Notes: generated from the letters alone by a model not told the origin. Positions 6,596 to 11,086 are shown, counted from the stretch's first letter. The stretch is DNA of 11,086 nt from an uncultured Lachnospiraceae bacterium (GCA_910587895.1 CAJUOE010000269.1:1-11086); one strand, 5' to 3'. Numbers and translations are program-made.

Positions 6596-7141
6596 ATGAA
6601 AAAGAAAATTTTAATTATTGTACCTATTTTAATTGTTGCATTGATTGTTATTATAGCGATTCCAAAACACGATAATATTGAAGCAACTCCAAAAGAAGTT
6701 TCAGAGACTTCCGAAGTTTCTGAACCAACCCAAGAACCAGAAATAACCCCAGAACCAGAAAAAGAAAAAACACCAGAGCCACAACCAGAAGTAACCGAAC
6801 CAACCAACCCCGAACCAGTTGAAACCGTTGAAGATTTAGAAGATGGTATTAACTCAACCCATACCGATGTTGAACTCGGTGACGATGAATACAAAGGTGA
6901 CACAGGCGCGGACGCATTACAATCTGAATATGACAGTTTATCGGAAGAAGATCAAGCGGCAGTCAAGCGGATTGAGGAGAATCTAAAGAAAAAGCATCCA
7001 GAGTGGTTTACAAACACCACTCCCACTACAAGCGAGGGCAATTACGAAGATGTCGGCACCCCCTCCACTGGCGAACTCCCCACTGGGAATCTAAAATTTG
7101 ATGGCGATTACTCAGAAGGAGCCGGAGCACAAGTATATTAA
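6596..7141 (+). CDS. Membrane-anchored Pro/Glu-rich extracellular protein of unknown function
   Basis: The 181-residue product starts MKKK, followed by a strongly hydrophobic helix (about 4-22) with no clear signal peptidase or lipobox site. It is probably a single-pass protein with its C-terminus outside. Residues 30-80 are a Pro/Glu/Thr-rich stalk with repeated PEP-type units (EPTQEPEITPEPEKEKTPEP and on to NPEPVE). A helical acidic block follows (about 105-137, including SEYDSLSEEDQAAVKRIEEN), then a Thr/Gly-rich tail ending GAGAQVY. No LPXTG sorting motif or known enzymatic domain is visible. It is monocistronic, with its own promoter and a hairpin 8 bases after the stop. Its A-rich codons (GAA, CCA, ACC) differ from those of the operon on the left, in keeping with acquisition. 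A stalk-like surface protein is the best structural description; I do not recognise a family. Confidence 0.8.
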   Translation: MKKKILIIVPILIVALIVIIAIPKHDNIEATPKEVSETSEVSEPTQEPEITPEPEKEKTPEPQPEVTEPTNPEPVETVEDLEDGINSTHTDVELGDDEYKGDTGADALQSEYDSLSEEDQAAVKRIEENLKKKHPEWFTNTTPTTSEGNYEDVGTPSTGELPTGNLKFDGDYSEGAGAQVY

Positions 7142-7149
7142 GCATTTAG

Positions 7150-7193
7150 AAATGTGCAAGGTCACCAGAAACACTTGGTGACCTTGCACATTT
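7150..7193 (+). terminator. Perfect 18-bp hairpin after the Pro/Glu-rich gene
   Basis: Arms 7150-7167 and 7176-7193 are perfectly complementary (core TGCAAGGTCACCA / TGGTGACCTTGCA) around an eight-base loop. It begins 8 bases after the stop codon. The 3' side ends in ATTT and then A-rich sequence rather than a clean T run, so it may also act in the opposite direction or stabilise mRNA. Confidence 0.75.
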
Positions 7194-7300
7194 AAATAAA
7201 AAAACATAAAAAACATTTTCAATTCCGCGCACATGTATAGATGATTCAGTATAATAATGCAAAACACTTAATTATATCAAAGCATTTATCCACAATTTTC

Positions 7301-7334
7301 AAGGACACACGCTTCAAAAGTAGGTGTCCTTTTT
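7301..7334 (+). terminator. Intrinsic terminator without an obvious upstream gene
   Basis: AAGGACAC (7301-7308) pairs with GTGTCCTT (7324-7331), and the T run extends to 7334. No ORF lies between this and the previous hairpin ending at 7193. It is either a backup terminator or the end of a short noncoding transcript; a TATAAT at 7250-7255 has no good -35 partner. Confidence 0.65.
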
Positions 7335-7422
7335 CATACCCAAAATTCATGCTGAAATAAAATTAAAATGTTTAGAAATTTTGAAGAAAGGCAGGCAAGC
7401 ATATAAGGGACTGGTGATATAA

Positions 7423-7545
7423 ATGAGCCGTACGGACAGAAAGTTAATGGGATATTATGGATTGCCTAAATATTGTGATATGAAGCCCGTAATAAAAATC
7501 GTTGCATTTATAATGATTCAGCGTTACCCTCACAACCCGATATAA
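7423..7545 (+). CDS. Small hypothetical protein, 40 aa
   Basis: ATG 7423 to TAA 7543-7545 encodes a basic 40-residue peptide that begins MSRTDRKLMGYYGLPKY and has a short hydrophobic segment (VIKIVAFIMI) near its end. GGTG lies 8 bases upstream and AAGGG somewhat further, so the ribosome binding site is modest. An intrinsic terminator overlaps the last codons, which fits a short single-gene transcript. I do not recognise it. It could be a small membrane-associated peptide or a remnant. Confidence 0.4.
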   Translation: MSRTDRKLMGYYGLPKYCDMKPVIKIVAFIMIQRYPHNPI

Positions 7546-7570
7546 AGCAGGGACGGGTGCGGGTATTTTT
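7525..7570 (+). terminator. Intrinsic terminator overlapping the end of the 40-aa ORF
   Basis: TACCC (7525-7529) pairs with GGGTA (7561-7565). The stem extends inward through CAC/GTG and CCG/CGG with a small internal bulge, and TTTTT (7566-7570) follows. Confidence 0.65.
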
Positions 7571-7845
7571 ATGTAACTTGTTGACTTAGATTACAATACA
7601 TTTTCTTCGGGATAATTGAGGAGTGGGCAAGGTTAATAAAGACAGATATTGTCTTATGGGCAAGCGTGTCAAGGGCATAGGAAAAGTCTGGAATCATAAA
7701 GTACCTATTTTTCACAATTATAATTCACCGGTGATAAAGTTTATGCAGTTATCACGGCAATCCGGCATAGGGAAGGAGGGCAGTCTTTTCACCTACCCTG
7801 TTTATATCGTGTCATACACATATTAAATTATGGAGGGACAGAAAA
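7571..7845 (+). other. Leader-like spacer before the 68-aa gene
   Basis: No well-supported gene is present. A GTG-initiated 67-codon frame (7623-7826) would encode a basic, aromatic-rich peptide, but the only Shine-Dalgarno-like sequence (GAGGA) directly abuts its start, so it is not called. TTGACT at 7581-7586 has no good -10 partner. The spacer contains hairpins AAGACA/TGTCTT near 7638-7655 and GTGATAA (7731-7737) with TTATCAC (7749-7755). It also holds a strong orphan AAGGAGGG near 7774 with no start codon after it. A structured 5' leader is possible; I recognise no riboswitch class. Confidence 0.35.
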
Positions 7846-8052
7846 ATGGAACAGGGCAAAACCGAGTTTTCGCAGGTCGATATGGAAAAGATAGAAATGG
7901 GATTAAAAGAGGCAATCAGTATATCAATCCTGCTGGTCAGTGACCTTCAGACACAGCAGGATGAACTACATGCACATGCAGTCACGGTGGTTAAGGATAT
8001 TCTGGAACAGGCTCTGACACAGTTTATTTCTGTTGAGGACACATATAAATAA
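7846..8052 (+). CDS. Small helical protein of unknown function, 68 aa
   Basis: ATG 7846 has a strong GGAGGG (7832-7837) at 8-base spacing. The 68-residue product is almost entirely helix-compatible, with heptad-like hydrophobic spacing across residues 10-62 (KIEMGLKEAISISILLVSDL, then VVKDILEQAL), and is acidic overall. It has no long transmembrane run and no cysteine. It looks like a small coiled-coil or helical-hairpin protein that would oligomerise or bind a partner. A terminator follows 15 bases after the stop, so it is transcribed alone or as the last gene after its leader. Its ribosome-binding region closely resembles that of the 86-aa gene downstream. I do not recognise a family; small proteins like this are frequent in integrative elements and phages. 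Confidence 0.75.
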   Translation: MEQGKTEFSQVDMEKIEMGLKEAISISILLVSDLQTQQDELHAHAVTVVKDILEQALTQFISVEDTYK

Positions 8053-8067
8053 GGAAGATTTAATTCG

Positions 8068-8106
8068 GACAGGCAGTGGCATTGGGGACGCTGTCTGTCT
8101 CTTTTT
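8068..8106 (+). terminator. Intrinsic terminator after the 68-aa gene
   Basis: GACAGGCAG (8068-8076) pairs with CTGTCTGTC (8091-8099) through eight Watson-Crick pairs and one G-U wobble. TCTTTTT (8100-8106) follows. Confidence 0.8.
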
Positions 8107-8319
8107 GTGAGTGCACTGCCAAGGGATAGGCATGAAAACAGGCATGGGTTTCATATAAAGGAAAAAGAAAAATTGGGGGAAGGCAGGGATAATGAGAAAC
8201 TGACAATATGGTCGGGAAGTGTAGGGGTGTTTTTATTGAGAGTTGGGAGGGTTTATTGGTGGGTGGGAAATGGGTTCCAAAACGCACCAGATGGGGTAAA
8301 TTTGGAAGATAATGGTGGA

Positions 8320-8345
8320 GGGGAGGGATAATAAGGGAAAAGGGG
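8320..8345 (+). other. Canonical G-quadruplex motif
   Basis: Four G tracts, GGGG (8320-8323), GGG (8325-8327), GGG (8335-8337) and GGGG (8342-8345), are separated by loops of 1, 7 and 4 bases, satisfying the standard G3+N1-7 rule. A near-canonical second motif lies at 8245-8274, with five GGG tracts and one 9-base loop. Both are on the coding strand upstream of the 86-aa gene. Confidence 0.6.
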
Positions 8346-8379
8346 AAAATGGTGAACAGGGGGAAATACAAGAAAAGGT

Positions 8380-8409
8380 TTGGAGTAGTTGGGAATGTGG
8401 AAGTAAGAT
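8380..8409 (+). promoter_or_regulatory. Weak promoter candidate for the 86/59-aa pair
   Basis: TTGGAG (8380-8385), an 18-base spacer and TAAGAT (8404-8409) lie about 44 bases upstream of ATG 8453. Each element matches the consensus at about four of six positions, so support is modest. No better candidate is seen in the G-rich spacer. Confidence 0.3.
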
Positions 8410-8452
8410 ATGGTGGTCATTATAGTCAAAAATCGTAAGAGGAGGCAGAAAA

Positions 8453-8713
8453 ATGGATGTTTTACAAACAGTAGCGGTTCAACAGGTGGCGATCCAAAAA
8501 CAGCTTAACGCAATACAGGCATATCTGACAAGCAGAAATATTGGTGGGACGAGGTGCGTAATATTCGGCATTAAGAATATTACATCAGAACAAATGCTCG
8601 ACGCATATCAGCGAGGAATGAATCTTGAACAGTTATATGAGTTGGCAAACGGGAAGTATACAAGGGAACAGATATATAAGAAGATAAGCAAGATGACGGG
8701 AGGGGCTGTATAA
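8453..8713 (+). CDS. Small protein with HTH-like C-terminal half, 86 aa
   Basis: ATG 8453 has AGGAGG (8440-8445) at 7-base spacing. The first 28 residues form a Gln-rich amphipathic helix (LQTVAVQQVAIQKQLNAIQA), probably a coiled coil. A short strand-like segment follows (RCVIFGI). Residues 44-81 (SEQMLDAYQRGMNLEQLYEL, then a TREQIYKKI helix) resemble a compact helix-turn-helix: helix, GMN turn, helix, turn, recognition-like basic helix. A small dimeric nucleic-acid-binding protein is a reasonable guess. The stop codon overlaps the next start by one base (TAATG), so the two are translationally coupled and probably act together. I recognise no named family, and the function is inferred only from fold appearance. 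Confidence 0.8.
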   Translation: MDVLQTVAVQQVAIQKQLNAIQAYLTSRNIGGTRCVIFGIKNITSEQMLDAYQRGMNLEQLYELANGKYTREQIYKKISKMTGGAV

Positions 8714-8892
8714 TGGGCGTGATAGTTAGGGAAAACGGAAAAATGAAAAATACGGAAGGGCTCATCGGGTGTCTGGATATGACAAAAGGAACACTGGAAT
8801 TTGCCATGGAAGATTCGGCATGGAGAACTGTTAATCTGTCGGATATTCACTTAGAACTGGAAATATATGGAAATATGCAGGAAACAGAATAA
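8713..8892 (+). CDS. Small hypothetical protein coupled to the 86-aa gene, 59 aa
   Basis: The ATG at 8713 shares its A with the TAA of the preceding gene. GGGAGGGG, 8 to 15 bases upstream inside that gene, gives a good ribosome binding site. The 59-residue acidic product looks beta-rich: alternating strands such as MGVIVREN, GTLEFAMED and IHLELEIYG, with glycines at the turns. It has no membrane segment. An intrinsic terminator begins 13 bases after the stop, which closes a two-gene operon. The tight coupling suggests a complex with the 86-aa protein, perhaps a regulator and modulator, or a toxin/antitoxin-like pair. No toxin or antitoxin motif is visible, so this stays open. I do not recognise a family. 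Confidence 0.75.
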   Translation: MGVIVRENGKMKNTEGLIGCLDMTKGTLEFAMEDSAWRTVNLSDIHLELEIYGNMQETE

Positions 8893-8905
8893 AGAGAACT
8901 ATGTG

Positions 8906-8942
8906 AAAGCCTTGTAGCATAATAAACGCTGTGAGGCTTTTT
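8906..8942 (+). terminator. Intrinsic terminator of the 86/59-aa operon
   Basis: AAAGCCT (8906-8912) pairs with AGGCTTT (8934-8940), with an inner AGC/GCT pairing, and the T run continues to 8942. Confidence 0.8.
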
Positions 8943-9565
8943 AATATGCTTCTTTTTAGAAAAATGTTTATGTGGTTTAATGTCACTTATTCCAAAACCT
9001 CTTTGATTTTGAAGATAAGGGGGGATTGTTGTTAGAAAAATTATTGTTAAAAACCATAAAAAACCTTATGGATATAAAGTGTTTAGAAAAAATAAATGTC
9101 GGATAGAAAGAACAGGGATATACAGCAGGGAGAGACTTTTATGGGACATTAAAAGGGCTTCTTGACATAAACGGGATTCAATTACGGTTCCGACAAAACA
9201 TTAGAGAGAAACAAAAAGAGAATGACCGTTCTGAAAGCGTGTACAAGCCGCCATAAAAATAGTATCAATTAGCCTGTGTGGAAAGTGAGCCATCAATCAG
9301 CAGATAAAGAACATATAGTGCAATGATTATATTGATAATAAATATATTGATAGGACACGGGGAAAATTTTTCTGCAACAAAAAAGGGACTGGTTTGAAAG
9401 AAGTACAAAGTCTGCGTGTGGTAAGTATCTGTCGTTTTGTGAAAACCAATAAACAAAGGACAAATGACTGTGATTGGATTTTGAAGGATTGGTTTTTGCT
9501 CGTGCACTTGCGAGATTAGTAAAGTTGTTAGTGCACACCCAAAAAAGAAAAAGGAGTATCATAAA
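8943..9565 (+). other. Long AT-rich spacer without a convincing gene
   Basis: No ORF here has both a normal start codon and a ribosome binding site. A basic 46-codon open frame (9025-9165) looks protein-like but could only begin with ATT next to AAGGGGGG. A second frame, open to a TAA at 9254-9256, has no start. Minus-strand frames at 9265-9562 lack ribosome binding sites. The stretch may hold decayed genes or cis-acting DNA. It contains a direct repeat (9328-9352) and a pair of GTGCAC palindromes (9502-9507 and 9531-9536) ahead of the metalloprotease gene. Confidence 0.45.
9328..9352 (+). repeat. Short direct repeat TATATTGATA
   Basis: Two identical 10-base copies (9328-9337 and 9343-9352) recur with a 15-base period in an AT-rich stretch. 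Only two copies are seen, which is weak for an iteron array; a regulator site is possible. Confidence 0.4.
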
Positions 9566-10207
9566 ATGTTAAAAGATTACCAAGAACTGTTAGAGAGGGG
9601 CTTTGCGGTATTGAATGAAGTTTATTTTAATAATGAACTTCCACCTATTGTGGTAAGTATAATGAGCAGTCCGAAAACAAACGGTCATTTTACAATCGGG
9701 AAAGTGTGGCGTGTGGAAAATGAAAGAATGAACGAAATCAATGTCAGTGCACAGCACCTAGACCGACCCGCGGAAAATGTTATGTCAACCATGTGCCATG
9801 AAATGGTTCATTACTACTGTCAAATTCATGGTCTGCATGAGGTCAGTCAGAATGGTCGGTACCATAATAAAATTTTTAAGCGGGAGGCAGAAAAAAGAGG
9901 ACTGGTAATCGGTTACGCGAAATACATAGGTTACAGCGTCACTGAACCAAGTGAGGAGTTCAAAAATATTATAAAATCGTATGGACTGGAAAAGCCGATC
10001 GAATTAAACCGTGACGGGGAGATACCAGTGCCGATTGGTGTAAAAGGTGGGAATGGCAACGGAGACGGGAATACCACAGCCAAAAAGAAGTCAAGTACGA
10101 GGAAATATGTATGTCCTGCATGTGGGGCGTCATTCAGAGCAACCCGCGATATCAACGTGCTGCATGAAGATTGTAATAATGTGAAGTTTGTCAAGGTGGA
10201 ATTGTGA
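9566..10207 (+). CDS. SprT-like zinc metalloprotease with C-terminal zinc ribbon
   Basis: The 213-residue protein carries the zincin motif HEMVH (H78, E79, H82). The likely third zinc ligand is H100 in GRYHNKIF, the arrangement of SprT/Spartan-like proteases. Residues about 1-115 form this domain. A Gly/Asn-rich linker (about 158-172) and a lysine-rich patch lead to a small zinc ribbon, CPACG (C183, C186). Its distal ligands appear as H200 and C203, where I would expect a second CxxC. The start is fixed by AAGGAG (9551-9556), 9 bases before ATG 9566. Spartan-type proteins degrade DNA-bound proteins and use basic or zinc-ribbon parts to bind DNA. Short SprT-like proteins are common on Firmicutes integrative elements and phages, where their role is not settled. 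It ends just before the promoter of the next gene. Confidence 0.88.
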   Translation: MLKDYQELLERGFAVLNEVYFNNELPPIVVSIMSSPKTNGHFTIGKVWRVENERMNEINVSAQHLDRPAENVMSTMCHEMVHYYCQIHGLHEVSQNGRYHNKIFKREAEKRGLVIGYAKYIGYSVTEPSEEFKNIIKSYGLEKPIELNRDGEIPVPIGVKGGNGNGDGNTTAKKKSSTRKYVCPACGASFRATRDINVLHEDCNNVKFVKVEL

Positions 10208-10209
10208 CA

Positions 10210-10238
10210 TTGATAAAATGTGGGAGTTTCTATATAAT
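10210..10238 (+). promoter_or_regulatory. Strong sigma-A promoter for the 224-aa gene
   Basis: TTGATA (10210-10215), a 17-base spacer and a perfect TATAAT (10233-10238) begin 3 bases after the metalloprotease stop and about 30 bases before ATG 10270. The leader would be only about 25 bases long. Confidence 0.7.
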
Positions 10239-10269
10239 TAAGTATAAATAATTTTACGGGGGTAGCTTT

Positions 10270-10944
10270 ATGGAAAAGGAAGATATAATCCGTGTAAATC
10301 TGTTGATTATGAGGACGTTATGGGATGTGTATTTTAAACATGTAAAATCGCCAGATGACAAAGCAACGGATTTTTATGAGTTTCTGGGTCAAGGGTCAAC
10401 AAAAACCTCAAACATAATAAACGGAACGGATAGTCTGTTCAAGGAAGGCGTTAAAAAGGGAGTTGCAGAAAAAACAGGAATGAGTACGGCTGTGCTTGGG
10501 GGAAAACATCTGTTTCATGTGTGGGGCAGTACTCCGTCAGAATTTTTGGAAAAAGGAATACGTACGGAGGAAGGTGCATGGAATGAACTTTGCCAAGGCG
10601 GGGATAAGGAGTGGGGAAAGATAATTAACAAAGCATTGTACAAGGAACTTAAGAAACAGGCGCAGGGAGGAGGCATGATTGATGTTGAGCTTGCACACCT
10701 TTTACAATATATGAAAGGGAAAAAGAAAATCATTAAGAAGGTGCAGGAGGAAATCCAGAATATATCGTTGTCGATTCTGAAAAAGTGTACGCCGACGGAG
10801 CTGTCACAATATGAAAAAACCCTGCGGGAGGAGTTGTGTTTGGTGCAGGCAATTAGGGTGTTGCAGACCAGTCCAAAGATGAAAGGCAGAGATATGATAG
10901 AAGAAATGGAAGAGGAATCAGACGAAAAAAATAGTGTGCGTTAG
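10270..10944 (+). CDS. Unrecognised soluble helical protein with possible N-terminal HTH, 224 aa
   Basis: GGGGG (10258-10262) lies 7 bases before ATG 10270. The 224-residue protein is predicted mostly helical and soluble. Residues 5-80 loosely follow an XRE-like plan: a leading helix (IIRVNLLIMRTLWDVYF), a helix ending EFLGQGSTKTSNIING where recognition helices often sit, then a helix (VKKGVAEKTGMSTAVLGG) typical of the end of such domains. The middle (85-150) has conserved-looking Trp residues. The C-terminal half is a long charged helix pair, with an acidic tail (EEMEEESDEK). It has its own strong promoter and a terminator about 75 bases downstream, so it is probably a single-gene unit. A DNA-binding regulator of the element is the best guess. 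I do not recognise a family, and the HTH assignment is tentative. Confidence 0.78.
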   Translation: MEKEDIIRVNLLIMRTLWDVYFKHVKSPDDKATDFYEFLGQGSTKTSNIINGTDSLFKEGVKKGVAEKTGMSTAVLGGKHLFHVWGSTPSEFLEKGIRTEEGAWNELCQGGDKEWGKIINKALYKELKKQAQGGGMIDVELAHLLQYMKGKKKIIKKVQEEIQNISLSILKKCTPTELSQYEKTLREELCLVQAIRVLQTSPKMKGRDMIEEMEEESDEKNSVR

Positions 10945-10951
10945 GTATAGA

Positions 10952-10994
10952 CCGTCAAATTCCAATCCGCCAAATCCCGTGTTTTCCGTCAAAT
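10952..10994 (+). repeat. Three copies of CCGYCAAAT
   Basis: CCGTCAAAT (10952-10960), CCGCCAAAT (10967-10975) and CCGTCAAAT (10986-10994) lie in the same orientation between the 224-aa gene and its terminator, with start-to-start spacings of 15 and 19 bases. This suggests a protein binding array. Confidence 0.5.
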
Positions 10995-11017
10995 AAATAT
11001 ATCTTATGGATAAGTTG

Positions 11018-11051
11018 ATCTGATGCATTTTGTGTCAGATTATTTTATTTT
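11018..11051 (+). terminator. Intrinsic terminator after the 224-aa gene
   Basis: ATCTGA (11018-11023) pairs with TCAGAT (11035-11040). Three further inner pairs, two of them wobbles, close a five-base loop. A T-rich tract, TATTTTATTTT, follows. Confidence 0.7.
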
Positions 11052-11079
11052 GATAGCTGTCTGTGCTATCATACGATAG
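11050..11079 (+). promoter_or_regulatory. Overlapping GATAG/CTATC inverted repeats, probable operator with promoter
   Basis: TGATAGC (11051-11057) and GCTATCA (11065-11071) form a perfect inverted repeat with a 7-base spacer. The CTATC half then forms a second inverted repeat with GATAG (11075-11079) across ATAC. TTGATA (11050-11055) and TACGAT (11072-11077), 16 bases apart, could be the -35 and -10 of a promoter covered by this operator. The regulated gene lies beyond the window. Confidence 0.45.
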
Positions 11080-11086
11080 TCACTTA

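Larger units (their letters stand above)
8107..8452 (+). other. G-rich, C-poor spacer without a convincing gene
   Basis: This stretch is dominated by G and A on the plus strand, with many GGG to GGGGG runs. A GTG-initiated 74-codon frame (8107-8331) starts directly on the preceding terminator and has no ribosome binding site. The minus-strand frame 8060-8371 is a Pro/Phe/Leu-rich mirror of the G runs. Neither looks like a protein. Two G-quadruplex motifs (8245-8274 and 8320-8345) and a weak promoter candidate (8380-8409) are present. Confidence 0.55.

Noticed and set aside
6472..6675. 67-codon frame starting GTG across the promoter region
   Set aside because: It spans the promoter and ribosome binding site of the Pro/Glu-rich gene and lacks its own.
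6574..6903. Ser/Gly-rich minus-strand frame of 109 codons
   Set aside because: The low-complexity sequence is simply the complement of the Pro/Glu repeats.
7623..7826. 67-codon GTG-initiated frame before the 68-aa gene
   Set aside because: The Shine-Dalgarno-like GAGGA abuts the start with no spacing and no homology is recognised; kept only as a note on the spacer.
8107..8331. 74-codon GTG-initiated plus-strand frame
   Set aside because: It starts immediately on the preceding terminator without a ribosome binding site, and the translation is low-complexity from the G-rich DNA.
8060..8371. Minus-strand frame of 103 codons rich in Pro, Phe and Leu
   Set aside because: It is the mirror of G runs on the plus strand, covers a terminator and has no ribosome binding site.
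9328..9352. CRISPR array or replication iterons
   Set aside because: Only two 10-base copies exist, with a 15-base period and no longer repeat-spacer structure or neighbouring cas or replication genes.
9265..9562. Overlapping minus-strand frames of 80 and 89 codons
   Set aside because: Neither has a ribosome binding site. They reflect AT-rich DNA and overlap the leader of the metalloprotease gene.

Overview
The window looks like a low-to-mid GC Firmicute of the class Clostridia, most likely a gut Lachnospiraceae. The grounds are strong AGGAGG-type ribosome binding sites, intrinsic terminators, the style of the encoded proteins, and a sigma factor/ABC-2 operon of a kind I associate with this family. 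The assignment is inference, since there is no rRNA or other taxonomic marker.

Left part (1-5900) is chromosome-like and moderately GC-rich. It opens with the 3' part of a TrpB2-type tryptophan synthase beta gene (2-322) that breaks off before its normal C-terminus. A tightly packed plus-strand operon follows: ECF-like sigma factor (439-984), six-helix membrane protein (971-1747), ABC ATPase (1776-2657) and ABC-2 permease (2663-3910). The sigma factor probably drives transcription of a small ABC transporter. The membrane protein sits where an anti-sigma factor or sensor would be expected. A long hairpin (3952-3997) separates this operon from a convergent minus-strand gene for a large lipoprotein (4003-5832).

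Upstream of the lipoprotein, on the same strand, is a broken XRE-family regulator (5924-6301). It keeps its oligomerisation/transmembrane half but has lost the helix-turn-helix. Homology stops at about 6301, and the DNA to the right is AT-richer and looks accessory.

Right part (6300-11086) is a sparse region with genes only on the plus strand, several with their own terminators. It holds a membrane-anchored Pro/Glu-rich protein (6596-7141), a 40-codon ORF (7423-7545), a 68-aa helical protein (7846-8052), a translationally coupled pair of 86 and 59 aa (8453-8892), a SprT-like zinc metalloprotease (9566-10207) and an unrecognised 224-aa protein (10270-10944). Long gene-poor spacers lie between them, including a strikingly G-rich stretch with a canonical G-quadruplex motif (8320-8345). 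The window ends in a terminator followed by overlapping GATAG/CTATC inverted repeats that look like an operator for a gene beyond the edge. SprT-like proteins, tiny unknown proteins and repeat-based regulatory sites suggest part of an integrative/conjugative element or prophage-derived island. No integrase, relaxase or attachment site is visible, so this is inference.

The most novel-looking material is the set of small proteins at 7423-8892 and the unrecognised 224-aa protein with its flanking repeats. The left operon is a plausible self-regulated transporter of a recognisable general type.
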